Source of the DNA: an uncultured Duganella sp.
GTDB taxonomy: Bacteria > Pseudomonadota > Gammaproteobacteria > Burkholderiales > Burkholderiaceae
Length of the DNA stretch: 53,897 nt
Assembly (NCBI GenBank): GCA_946482335.1
Contig: CAMLRG010000008.1
Span: forward strand, 1-53,897
Direction: 5' to 3'
Shown here piece after piece: positions 40,333 to 48,922 of the stretch (positions are counted from its first letter, which is position 1; each line of letters opens with the position of its first letter). Made by a program: the position numbers and the translations under genes. The notes below the pieces were generated by a model. It searched no databases, had not been told where the DNA came from, and was given only the letters and a program-made list of their open reading frames with translations.

Positions 40333-41307
40333 ATGGCGACCGAATTCGGCAAGATCGATCATGTGGACACCCTGGCCGCCGCCGAACGTTTTGGCAGCTT
40401 GCTCGAATCCATGCCGGACGCCATCGTGATGGCCAACGCGCATGGCCGCATCGTGCTGGCCAACGGCCAGGCGCACGACTTGTTCGGCTATCTGCCGGGG
40501 GAACTGCGCGGCATGGCGCTGGAGGACGTGCTGCCGCCAGGGGCGGAGGCACGCGGCTTGCGCAAGGGCGGGGTGGCTTTCCCGGTCGAAGTCAAGAGCT
40601 GCCAGGCTGACGCCGGCCCAGGCACCCTGCAGGTCCACGCGGTGCGCGATATCAGCGAGCTGGCCAAGGCCAGCCAGGCCAAGGACCGCTTCCTGGCCAG
40701 CATGTCGCATGAATTGCGCACGCCGCTGAACGCGATCATGGGCTTTACGGGCACCTTGCTGATGCAGTTGCCAGGGCCGTTGAACGACGAACAGGATAAG
40801 CAATTGCGCACCGTGCAGACCAGCGCACGCCATCTGCTCTCGCTGATCAACGACTTGCTGGACTTGAGCAAACTGGGCTCGGGCAAAGTGGCATTGCACC
40901 CGGAGCCCTTGAACTGCCGCACCGTGGTCGAAGAGCTGGCGCTGGTGTTCCGCCCGCAGGCGCGGCAAAAAGGGCTGGTGCTGCAATTCCGCGTGCCGCC
41001 GCAGCCGCTCATGCTGCGCACCGACCGGCGCGCCTTGCAGCAGATCCTGATGAACCTGATGAACAATGCCATCAAGTTTGCCGAGCGCGGTGAAGTCAGC
41101 ATCGGCCTGGAGGCAGGCGTGCTGGAAGGCAGGCCTGTGGTGCAAATGAGCGTCAGCGCGACCACTGGCGGGCCGACGGAGGATAGCTTGCAGCAGTTGG
41201 GGATCCACATCAGCCACAAGCTGGCCGCATTGTTGAACGGCTCGATACAGTATTGCGACAGACCTGGCAACGGCAGCAAATTCGTGCTCACGCTGCCGCT
41301 GGAATAG
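40333..41307 (+). CDS. PAS-HisKA protein with deleted ATP lid (degenerate histidine kinase)
   Basis: A 324-residue protein. Residues about 18-110 are a PAS domain. H126 in MSHELRTPLNAIMGF is a canonical phosphoacceptor, and N244-N245 in NLMNNAIKFAERGEV form the N box. After that the ATPase domain breaks down. Where DxGxGI should stand the sequence reads SVSATTGGPTED (273-284); the F box is missing and GTGLGL is replaced by QLGIHIS. About 25-30 residues of the ATP lid are absent, while the fold resumes with KLAALLNGSI and FVLTLPLE. Kinase activity is unlikely. It lies 35 bp before the giant receiver-GGDEF-EAL gene. Confidence 0.9.
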   Translation: MATEFGKIDHVDTLAAAERFGSLLESMPDAIVMANAHGRIVLANGQAHDLFGYLPGELRGMALEDVLPPGAEARGLRKGGVAFPVEVKSCQADAGPGTLQVHAVRDISELAKASQAKDRFLASMSHELRTPLNAIMGFTGTLLMQLPGPLNDEQDKQLRTVQTSARHLLSLINDLLDLSKLGSGKVALHPEPLNCRTVVEELALVFRPQARQKGLVLQFRVPPQPLMLRTDRRALQQILMNLMNNAIKFAERGEVSIGLEAGVLEGRPVVQMSVSATTGGPTEDSLQQLGIHISHKLAALLNGSIQYCDRPGNGSKFVLTLPLE

Positions 41308-41342
41308 CAGATACTAGAGGCGACATCTTGACGGGAGTACCA

Positions 41343-44300
41343 ATGTCAGCACGCATCCTCATCATCGAAGACAATCCCACCAACATGGAGCTGATGGTGT
41401 ACCTGCTGCGCGCCTTCGGCTACCAGCCGCTGCTGGCCCATAATGGCGAGGAAGGCGTGGAAACCGCCCGCCGCGAAGTGCCGGACCTGATCATCTGCGA
41501 CGTGCACCTGCCCAAGCTCGATGGCTATGGCGTGGTGGCGCAATTGAAGCAGGATCCGAAACTGAAGGACATCCCGGCCCTGGCGGTGACGGCGCTGGCC
41601 ATGGTGGGCGACCGCGAAAAGCTGCTGGCGGCAGGATTTGACGGCTACATCGGCAAGCCGATCGAGCCGGACACGTTCGTATCGCAAATCGAGTCTTTTT
41701 TGCCGGGGGAGATGTCGCCCCGACATGAGAACGACATCGCGACGATCCTGATTGTCGACGACCATGTGCTGAACCGTGAGTTCCTGATGACGCTTCTCGG
41801 TTACAGTGGCCACCGCCTGCTGGAGGCGGCCAGCGGCGTGGAAGGGCTGAAGGTGATGGAGACCGAGCGCCCGGACCTGGTGATATCCGACATCCTGATG
41901 CCGAATATGGATGGCTACGAATTCGTCAACCGCATCCGCAGCAAGCCGGAGCTGGCGAACGTGCCGATCATTTTCTATACCGCCACCTATCGCGAGCGCG
42001 AGGCGATGGCGGTGGCCGAGGCGTGCGGCGTGCGCTGGGTGCTGCCCAAGCCGTCCGACCCCGACGTGATCCTGAAGACGGTGCACGAAGCGCTGGGCAT
42101 GGCGGAACAGGACGAAGTGCTGCCAGCCTTCGCCCCCGAGCCGCCCAGCCAGGGGCGCCTGTTCGACATCGAGCACAAGGTGGCCGAGTACATCGACGAG
42201 CTGGAATCGAGCAGCCAGCTGATCACGCGCATCGCCAACAATGGCGAGTCGCATGAAGAGCCGGAGCACTTGAACCAGATGACCCAGCGCCTGTCGCGCT
42301 CGCTTTCCAGCCTGCAGGCCGTGAGCCTGCGCCTGACGGCGCTGATCGAACTGGGGATCGAGCTGGGGGCGGAGCGCGATGCCCAGGGATTGATCGAAAT
42401 CGGCGTGCGGGTGGCGCAGAACATCTGCGTGTCGCGCTTTGCCTGCATTGGCGTGCTGGAACAGGATGCGCAGGAAACCAGCTACTTCGCATCCTGCGGC
42501 GTGGGCGAGCAGGCTAATGTGGTGGCGGGCCAGGCGCGCGCCGGCATCCTCGACAACCTGCTGCAGCAGCGGCAGCCGGTGCGCATGAGCAAGCTGGGCG
42601 GCGATCCGCGTGAAATCGGCCTGCCCACCGGACACCCGCCGGTGCACTCCTTCCTCGGGGTGCCGATCGCGTCGCGCGAACGGGTGCATGGCTGGCTGTA
42701 CCTGGTGGACAAACTCGGCGCCGACGAGTTCAACGAAGTCGACGAGCGGGTGGCGGTCACGGTGGCCGCGCAGATCTCGGTGGCCTATGAAAACCTGTTG
42801 CTGTACGAAGAGATCCGCCGCCATCACGCGCAGCTGCAGCTGGACATGAATGCGCGCATCCGTCTCGATGAAGACTTGCGCCGCTTCCGGCTGGCGATGG
42901 ATGCGACAGCCGACGCGATCTTCCTGGTCGATCGCGCCAACTCCTGCTTCATCGACGTGAATGTGACGGCTTGCCGCATGCTGGGCTTCGCGCGCGAGGA
43001 ATTCCTGAAAGTGGGCCCGGAGCGCGAACCCGATCCCAGCCTGCAGCCGCTGCAGGACTTGTACGACAAGCTGCTGGCGGGCGACCAGAGCGGTGCCATG
43101 GCCGAGCTGCTGCTCGAGTGCAAGGACGGCACGCCCTTGTCGGTGGAGGTGCAGCGGCGCACGCTGCGCTCCGGCCAGAACTGGATCCTGGTGGCGGTGG
43201 CGCGCGATATCACGGAGCGCAAGGAGGCCGAGCGGCGCCTGCTCAAGCTGGCCCATTTCGATACGCTGACCGGCTTACCCAACCGCAGCCAGTTTTACGA
43301 TTCGCTGACGCTGTCGCTGAAGCAGGCGAGCGAGCATGACTGGGCGCTGGCGGTGCTGTTTCTCGACATGGACCGCTTCAAGAATATCAACGATACCCTG
43401 GGCCATACCATCGGTGACGAGCTGCTGCGCCAGTTCTCCAGCCGCCTGGTGGAGTGCTTGCGGGTGCGCGACACCATCGGGCGCTTCGGCGGCGACGAAT
43501 TCGCGGCGATCCTGATGCTGCCGGAAGGGGCACAGAATGCCATCGCCGTGGTGGACAAGATCCGCGACGCGATGCGCCAGCCCTTCGACCTGAAGGGGCA
43601 TGAGGTGACGGTGACGGCCAGTATCGGTATTTCGGTCTTCCCGGACGATGCCAGCGACCCCGATACGCTGATCCAGTATGCCGATACGGCGATGTACCGC
43701 GCCAAGGAAGCCGGGCGCGACGCCTTCCGCTTCTTCACGGCGGAAATGAATGCGCAATCGCTGGCGCGGCTGGATATGGAAAATGCGCTGCGCCGCGCCA
43801 TCGACAACAACGAGTTCGTCCTGTTCTACCAGCCCAAAGTGCACATCGCCAGCGGCCGTATCAGCGGCGCGGAAGTGCTGCTGCGCTGGCAGCGCCCGGG
43901 GCATGGCATGGTGTCGCCCGCGCTGTTCATCCCGCTGCTGGAAGAAACCGGCCTGATCGTGCGGGTTGGCAGCTGGGTGATCCATGAGGCTTGCCGCAAG
44001 ATCGCTGAATGGGGCAAGAGCCATGTGGGCGCGGTGCACCTGTCGGTCAACGTATCGGGCATCCAATTCTTCGTCGGCGGCCTGGAAGAGGAAGTGATGC
44101 GGGCCATCAAGGAGAACGATATCGCGCCCGAGCTGCTGGAGCTGGAGCTGACCGAAAGCTCGCTGATGTCCAATGCCGAGGAAACCATCACCGTACTGCA
44201 GAACCTGAAGGCGCTGGGGGTCAAGATTTCCATCGACGACTTCGGCACCGGCTATTCTTCGCTGGCTTACCTGAAACGCTTCCCGATCGATAAACTGAAG

Positions 44301-44966
44301 ATCGATATCGCCTTCGTACGCGAGGTGACCAGTAATCCGGACGATGCGGCGATCGTCCTGGCCATCATCAACATGGCCCACAGCCTGAAGCTGAAGGTGA
44401 TCGCGGAAGGGGTGGAGAAGGATGCCCAGCTGTCCTATCTGCGCCGCCACGATTGCGACGAGATGCAGGGCTATTACTTCAGCCGTCCGCTGCCGGAGGG
44501 GGATTTCGTGCAGATGCTGCGCGAGGGGCGCCACTTGAAGGCGCCGACGGACGAGAATATCGTCGACCAGCAAACCTTGCTGATCGTCGACGACGATGCC
44601 TTCATGCTCGACGTGCTGAGCGATTTCCTGGCGCAGGACGGCTACCGCATCCTGACCGCGCAGACGGCGGCTGAAGGGTTCGATGTGCTGGCGCGGCACC
44701 GCGTGCAGGTCATCCTGTGCGACCAGTGCATGCCGATGATGACCGGCACCGAGTTCATGGAGCGGGTCAAGAACCTTGCGCCGGATACCTTCCGGATCAT
44801 GCTGTCCGCCTATGCGGACTTGACGCCGATCATGGCGGCCATCAACCATGGGGCGATCGACCGCTTCTATACCAAGCCTTGGAAGGGGACGGTGCTGCGC
44901 GAGAATATCCGCGAAGGCTTCCGTCTGCACTCGCAGATGCGGGCGCCGAACCAGATGCTCAATTAG
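41343..44966 (+). CDS. REC-REC-GAF-PAS-GGDEF-EAL-REC hybrid signalling protein
   Basis: A 1207-residue cytoplasmic protein behind GGGAG. Domains: receiver 1 (1-120, D53), receiver 2 (131-253, D183), coiled coil (275-335), GAF (342-485), PAS (508-625), GGDEF (632-800), EAL (805-1062), receiver 3 (1075-1195, D1127). GGDEF is intact at 716-720 with an RxxD inhibitory site five residues earlier (R707-D710). The EAL signature reads EVL at 844-846 but keeps its glutamate, and ELTESS, DDFGTGYSSL, DKLKID and AEGVE are intact, so both synthesis and breakdown of c-di-GMP are possible. Its likely upstream partner is the lid-less kinase homologue. The tail overlaps the convergent SagB-like gene by 8 bp. 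Confidence 0.95.
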   Translation: MSARILIIEDNPTNMELMVYLLRAFGYQPLLAHNGEEGVETARREVPDLIICDVHLPKLDGYGVVAQLKQDPKLKDIPALAVTALAMVGDREKLLAAGFDGYIGKPIEPDTFVSQIESFLPGEMSPRHENDIATILIVDDHVLNREFLMTLLGYSGHRLLEAASGVEGLKVMETERPDLVISDILMPNMDGYEFVNRIRSKPELANVPIIFYTATYREREAMAVAEACGVRWVLPKPSDPDVILKTVHEALGMAEQDEVLPAFAPEPPSQGRLFDIEHKVAEYIDELESSSQLITRIANNGESHEEPEHLNQMTQRLSRSLSSLQAVSLRLTALIELGIELGAERDAQGLIEIGVRVAQNICVSRFACIGVLEQDAQETSYFASCGVGEQANVVAGQARAGILDNLLQQRQPVRMSKLGGDPREIGLPTGHPPVHSFLGVPIASRERVHGWLYLVDKLGADEFNEVDERVAVTVAAQISVAYENLLLYEEIRRHHAQLQLDMNARIRLDEDLRRFRLAMDATADAIFLVDRANSCFIDVNVTACRMLGFAREEFLKVGPEREPDPSLQPLQDLYDKLLAGDQSGAMAELLLECKDGTPLSVEVQRRTLRSGQNWILVAVARDITERKEAERRLLKLAHFDTLTGLPNRSQFYDSLTLSLKQASEHDWALAVLFLDMDRFKNINDTLGHTIGDELLRQFSSRLVECLRVRDTIGRFGGDEFAAILMLPEGAQNAIAVVDKIRDAMRQPFDLKGHEVTVTASIGISVFPDDASDPDTLIQYADTAMYRAKEAGRDAFRFFTAEMNAQSLARLDMENALRRAIDNNEFVLFYQPKVHIASGRISGAEVLLRWQRPGHGMVSPALFIPLLEETGLIVRVGSWVIHEACRKIAEWGKSHVGAVHLSVNVSGIQFFVGGLEEEVMRAIKENDIAPELLELELTESSLMSNAEETITVLQNLKALGVKISIDDFGTGYSSLAYLKRFPIDKLKIDIAFVREVTSNPDDAAIVLAIINMAHSLKLKVIAEGVEKDAQLSYLRRHDCDEMQGYYFSRPLPEGDFVQMLREGRHLKAPTDENIVDQQTLLIVDDDAFMLDVLSDFLAQDGYRILTAQTAAEGFDVLARHRVQVILCDQCMPMMTGTEFMERVKNLAPDTFRIMLSAYADLTPIMAAINHGAIDRFYTKPWKGTVLRENIREGFRLHSQMRAPNQMLN

Positions 44967-46842
44967 CGCCGGTGCGTCCCAAGGCGGCGAAGTGCAGGAC
45001 CCAGCGGCCCTTGGGTGCCTTGACCAGCGCTGCCGCTTCATCATCGTAGAAAGCGCCCACGGGGCAGGCGCCCAGCCCACGCGCGACTGCGCCGAGCAGC
45101 CAGCGTTCCCCCATCAAGCCGGCTTCCAGGAATGCCATGCGGTAGCCGCGGGCGCCGCCTTTCAGCGCCAGGGCGCTGTCGGCCGACAGCATCAGCACCA
45201 CGGCGGCGTCGCCGATCACGTCCTGCTCGAGCGCGGCGTTGCGGGCGTGCGCGGCGAAGTCGCCCAATTGCACCGGCTGCAGGGCGTGGCGGGCGGGCAG
45301 GTAGCGGTATACGCCGGGTTGGAGGCCTTCGACGCGGTTGACCACCAGGTCGGCGTGCAATGCTTGGGACAGCAATGGCGCTTGCGACATGTCCGCCAGG
45401 ATCGATGCCAGCTGCCGCAGCGGGACCGGCTGCGCGGTGAAGCGGCGCTGGCTGCGCCGCTGCAGGATGGTGCGCGCCAGGTCCATTTGCGCCGGTTCGC
45501 CCGCCGGCAGCACAATCAGGCTGCCAGTGGGGGCGGCGGTGCCGGGCGCTGGGCCCAGGGCGGGCGGCGCGGAGAGCGAGGTCGCGGCGTGGACGCTGCC
45601 GGTGATGCCGATGCCGGCAGCGTTCTTGCCGGCGGTGGCCACGCCGCCGGCAGCCGGGTGCGCCGGGACGGGGCTGGCGCGCGGCGCGTCCGAAGTGCCG
45701 GAGAAGGCCGCCGCCCCAATCACGCCTTCCTGCACGGCGTCCAGGCCGAACGCTTTTGCCAGCGCCATCTCATCGAACCGTTCAAGCAGTTCAGCACGCG
45801 CGCCGACATAGTGTCCCGCCAGCCTTGCGTTTTCGAGCAAGTGGCCAAGGTCGGCGGCGACGTAACGATAGGCGCGGTCGCGGTATTTGTAGCCGGTGCG
45901 CTGGAACACGGCAGCGGCGACCAGCACCAGGTCGGCATCGGCGGCCAGCGTGCCAAGGGGCAGGGGGCCGAGCTGCGCCAGCCGGTGCCCTGCGGGGTCG
46001 AAATGATAGAGCCCGGCCGGCAAACCCTCGACCCGGCGCGCAACGAGGTAAAGTTCGGCGGGGAACAGCGCGCCAGAGGACGGTGCCGCGCGCAATGCCA
46101 GCCCGCCGCGCCGTGCCGTCACCCCTGCCGTCAGATGCAGCAATTGACCGACAGCCGCCAGGTCGAGGTGGCTTGCCTGCGCCGGTCCTTTCAGCATGGT
46201 GCCAACGCTGCGCGGTCCTGCGCTGCCAGGCTCCGCGCGAGGCAGCGGGAAGTGCCGGGCCGCGGGATAGGATTTGAATGGCGCCGGTTGCGCACCCCAG
46301 TCCACCGCCGGCGCGCGGCGCAACAGTCCACTGCGCGATGAGGAGGAGGCTTCGTGGTAACGCAAGACAGTCGCGATATCCGGGGCCGGGCCCAGGGCAG
46401 CAGTCTGCGGCATTGGGGCGGCCTGGCGCCCGCCCCAATGAGCACCCAGTGAGAAGGCCAACCCCAGTGCCGCCGCCGCGCTGGCCACCAGCATGATGCG
46501 CCGCGCACCAGGGACGGCGACCACCGCTCCCGCGCTGACCGCATGGACGGCGCGGCGCTGCCTCAGCCAGCGCAAAACCGTCGGCAAATTGAAGAACAGA
46601 TGCAGCGACACCAGCAGCAGCGTGGCGTAGCCGAACAGGTAATGCCAGTCGAACACCGGCAACTGCTGGTTGGCGACCCAGAACAGTCCCAAGCCGGCGG
46701 TGGCGAGCAGGTAGACCACCAACAGCAAGCTGCTGTGCATATTGACGGCCAGGCGCGACGGCACCTTGCCGCGCCAGGCCAGCGCGATCAGGGCGGCATA
46801 CACCGCCAATGGCAGCAGCACCCATACGATTTTCGGCAGCAT
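44959..46842 (-). CDS. Membrane cytochrome-like domain fused to tandem nitroreductase (SagB/ThcOx) domains
   Basis: A 627-residue protein. Residues 1-135 hold four membrane helices with histidines H36 (NMHSS), H67 (DWHYLFGY) and H81 (SLHLFF), a layout like DUF4405/cytochrome b561-type heme anchors. Residues about 215-395 and 445-622 are two FMN-type nitroreductase folds of the SagB/ThcOx group (HLTAGVTARRGGLALRAAPSSGALFPAELYLV; RRSQRRFTAQPVPLRQLASIL; EAGLMGERWLLGAVARGLGACPVGAFYDD). SagB enzymes oxidise azolines in peptides, but no precursor or cyclodehydratase gene is near. A low-complexity Ala/Pro linker (395-440) joins the domains. The -10 candidate TACAAT ends 6 bp before the ATG. Confidence 0.87.
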   Translation of the reverse strand: MLPKIVWVLLPLAVYAALIALAWRGKVPSRLAVNMHSSLLLVVYLLATAGLGLFWVANQQLPVFDWHYLFGYATLLLVSLHLFFNLPTVLRWLRQRRAVHAVSAGAVVAVPGARRIMLVASAAAALGLAFSLGAHWGGRQAAPMPQTAALGPAPDIATVLRYHEASSSSRSGLLRRAPAVDWGAQPAPFKSYPAARHFPLPRAEPGSAGPRSVGTMLKGPAQASHLDLAAVGQLLHLTAGVTARRGGLALRAAPSSGALFPAELYLVARRVEGLPAGLYHFDPAGHRLAQLGPLPLGTLAADADLVLVAAAVFQRTGYKYRDRAYRYVAADLGHLLENARLAGHYVGARAELLERFDEMALAKAFGLDAVQEGVIGAAAFSGTSDAPRASPVPAHPAAGGVATAGKNAAGIGITGSVHAATSLSAPPALGPAPGTAAPTGSLIVLPAGEPAQMDLARTILQRRSQRRFTAQPVPLRQLASILADMSQAPLLSQALHADLVVNRVEGLQPGVYRYLPARHALQPVQLGDFAAHARNAALEQDVIGDAAVVLMLSADSALALKGGARGYRMAFLEAGLMGERWLLGAVARGLGACPVGAFYDDEAAALVKAPKGRWVLHFAALGRTGAN

Positions 46843-46844
46843 GT

Positions 46845-46900
46845 GGCCATTGTAGACCGCATTAGAAGCCCTGTTCTAGCGTGCGCGCCGTACAATGGCC
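46845..46900. repeat. Inverted repeat flanking the divergent SagB-like / phasin promoters
   Basis: GGCCATTGTA (46845-46854) and TACAATGGCC (46891-46900) are perfect 10-bp inverted repeats 36 bp apart. Each carries TACAAT, a good -10 hexamer, facing the gene on its own side. The symmetry puts the two divergent promoters back to back. Confidence 0.5.
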
Positions 46901-46926
46901 GAAGAAACAAGAGAGGAGCCGCCGCC

Positions 46927-47274
46927 ATGGGAAAAAAAACGAAATCGTTTGAAGAGAGCGAGGAACGGCTGACCAAGGCAGTACGCGAATCGGCGCAGGA
47001 AATCTGGAAAGCCGGCCTGGGCGCATTCACCGATTTGCAAAAGCGGGCGCGCGCCGTGGAAGGCGACCGCGCCGGCCATGTGCGTGCAACCGTCGACACC
47101 CTGGAGAAGGTGTTCGAAGAGCGCGTGACCAGGGCGCTCGATTCGATCGGCGTCCCCATGCGGCAGGACATCAATGCCCTGATCGAGCGGGTGGACGAAC
47201 TAAGCCGCCAGGTGGAGGAACTCAAGGCCATGGTGAACAAGCCGGTTAAAAAGGCTACAACGAAAAAAGCGTAA
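46927..47274 (+). CDS. Phasin-like polyhydroxyalkanoate granule protein
   Basis: A 115-residue helical protein of the PhaF/PhaI phasin family: ERLTKAVRESAQEIWKAGLGAFTDLQKRARA, then a coiled coil (LIERVDELSRQVEELKAMV) and a lysine/alanine tail (KPVKKATTKKA). Such proteins coat PHA granules, and the basic tail can bind DNA. GAGAGGAG precedes the ATG at a slightly long distance. TACAAT at 46891-46896 is the likely -10. A TetR gene follows after 57 bp. Confidence 0.88.
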   Translation: MGKKTKSFEESEERLTKAVRESAQEIWKAGLGAFTDLQKRARAVEGDRAGHVRATVDTLEKVFEERVTRALDSIGVPMRQDINALIERVDELSRQVEELKAMVNKPVKKATTKKA

Positions 47275-47331
47275 CTTCTGGAAAACTTCTAATAGTGATA
47301 TCCTTGCAGGGGAATCAATAGAGCCCCTGTT

Positions 47332-47997
47332 ATGCTACAAAAAGCGCCAAGACGAACCCGCGAACGCATCCTGGAACTCTCGCTGCGCTTGTTCAACGAG
47401 TTCGGCGAGCCAAACATCACGACCACCGTCATTGCCGAGGAGATGAATATCTCCCCGGGGAACCTCTATTACCATTTCCGGAACAAGGACGATATCGTCA
47501 ACTCCATCTTCGTCCAGTTCAAGGCCGAAGCAGAACGCATGCTGCAGGTGCCGAGCGGCCGCCGCTCGAATATCGAGGACGTGTGGCTGTACCTGCACTT
47601 GATGTTCGAACTGATCTGGCGCTACCGCTTCTTCTACCGCGACCTGAACGACCTGCTGTCACGCAACCGCAAGCTCGAACTCGAGTTCAAGGAGCTGCTG
47701 GCGCACAAGATCAAGGTGGCGCGCAACCTGTGCCTGGACTTGCGCAGCGAAGGATCGCTGGAGGCGAGCGATATGGCGATCGATGCGATGTCGGTGAATA
47801 TGGTGGTGGTGGCGACCTACTGGCTGTCCTACGAGTACGTGCGCAACCCGCGCAAATACTCCGAGCAGCAGTCGATGGCCGACGCCCTGGCGCGCGGCTG
47901 CTACCAGGTACTGTCCCAGATCGGTCCCTACCTGCGCGGCGAAACCAGCCTGCTGTTCCAGAAACTGTCCGAAGAATACCTGAAGAAGCTGAAATGA
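47332..47997 (+). CDS. TetR family transcriptional regulator
   Basis: A 221-residue regulator. Residues about 8-58 form the TetR DNA-binding domain (TRERILELSLRLFNEFGEPNITTTVIAEEMNISPGNLYYHFRNKDDI). The ligand domain follows without recognisable specificity. CAGGGG (47307-47312) and CCCCTG (47324-47329) make an inverted repeat directly before the ATG that may be its operator. It is coupled by ATGA to the LOG gene. Confidence 0.92.
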   Translation: MLQKAPRRTRERILELSLRLFNEFGEPNITTTVIAEEMNISPGNLYYHFRNKDDIVNSIFVQFKAEAERMLQVPSGRRSNIEDVWLYLHLMFELIWRYRFFYRDLNDLLSRNRKLELEFKELLAHKIKVARNLCLDLRSEGSLEASDMAIDAMSVNMVVVATYWLSYEYVRNPRKYSEQQSMADALARGCYQVLSQIGPYLRGETSLLFQKLSEEYLKKLK

Positions 47998-48530
47998 AAT
48001 CGATTTGCGTGTATTGCGGCGCCAATGCCGGCGCCTCCCCCCGTTACGCCGAGCAGGCGCGGGCACTGGCCGCGGCACTGGTGGAGCAGAACCTGGCGCT
48101 GGTGTACGGCGGCGGCAATGTGGGCCTGATGGGCGTGATCGCCGACGAGGTGCTGCGCCTGGGCGGCGAGGTGACCGGCGTGATTCCGACCGCACTGGTG
48201 GAGCGCGAAGTGGGCCACACGGGCCTGACGCGCCAGTTCATCGTCAAGGATATGCATGAACGCAAGGCCATGATGGCGCAATTGTCGGACGGCTTCATCG
48301 CCATGCCAGGTGGGATGGGCACGCTGGAGGAACTGTTCGAGATGCTGACCTGGTCGCAGCTGGGCATCCATAGCAAGCCGGTCGGCTTGCTGAACGTGGA
48401 TGGCTTCTATGACCGCCTGGTCGGTTTCATCGAACATGCCCGCGACGAAGGCTTCATCAAGCCGCAGCACGCCGCGCTGGTGCGCGTCAACGCTTCGCCG
48501 GCGGCGCTGGTGCACAGCCTGAAATGCTGA
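47994..48530 (+). CDS. LOG family protein (TIGR00730, cytokinin-riboside phosphoribohydrolase type)
   Basis: A 178-residue Rossmann protein. MKSICVYCGANAG, YGGGNVGLMG, MHERKAMM and PGGMGTLEEL follow the LOG signature (PGGxGTxxE). The family cleaves nucleoside 5'-monophosphates to base and ribose phosphate; in bacteria the usual role is nucleotide salvage or house cleaning. The start overlaps the TetR stop by 4 bp, and the stop overlaps the next gene by 7 bp. Confidence 0.94.
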   Translation: MKSICVYCGANAGASPRYAEQARALAAALVEQNLALVYGGGNVGLMGVIADEVLRLGGEVTGVIPTALVEREVGHTGLTRQFIVKDMHERKAMMAQLSDGFIAMPGGMGTLEELFEMLTWSQLGIHSKPVGLLNVDGFYDRLVGFIEHARDEGFIKPQHAALVRVNASPAALVHSLKC

Positions 48531-48922
48531 CCCCACCGCAAGCCGACGCCAAGGCCGACGCCATCATGGCAGAGGCGCGGGCGCAGCTGCGGCGCAATAA
48601 CCCGCCGCTCAACCTCATGCCCGCGTACTGCCGCTTGTGCCCCGAGCTGAAACAATTCAGCCAGGTGGAAGCGTTCGCCATCGTGCGCGCCGCGAACCGG
48701 ACGGTCGCCAGGCGCGGCGTCGGGAGTGCCTGCGCGCTGCTGCTTGGCGCCTTGTGCGGCCTGGGGCTGTATGCAGCGGCCGGCGCATGGTGGCCATGTG
48801 TGCCGCTCATGGCGCTGGCGCTGGGCATCGACATGTGGCGGGTGCGCCGCCAGGTCGCCGCACTTTGCGCCGAGCGCCTACCAAAGCTTGCCGCCGCTCG
48901 CGTCGAGGTGGGTGAGGTATAG
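48524..48922 (+). CDS. Hypothetical membrane protein
   Basis: A 132-residue protein with a soluble N-terminal part (residues 1-62, including LPELK-like RLCPELKQFSQVEAF and two cysteines in YCRLC) and two membrane helices (about 65-84 and 88-104), then a basic tail. I do not recognise it. It overlaps the LOG gene by 7 bp and the convergent YgjP-like gene by 45 bp. Confidence 0.72.
   Translation: MLTPPQADAKADAIMAEARAQLRRNNPPLNLMPAYCRLCPELKQFSQVEAFAIVRAANRTVARRGVGSACALLLGALCGLGLYAAAGAWWPCVPLMALALGIDMWRVRRQVAALCAERLPKLAAARVEVGEV

Noticed and set aside
44959..46842. Azole-peptide (bacteriocin) biosynthesis locus because of SagB-like domains
   Set aside because: No YcaO cyclodehydratase, precursor peptide or exporter lies within reach in the window.
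46880..46895. GTGCG-CGC-CGTAC before the phasin gene
   Set aside because: The spacer is 3 bp instead of 4, and the distance to TACAAT is wrong for the class II geometry.
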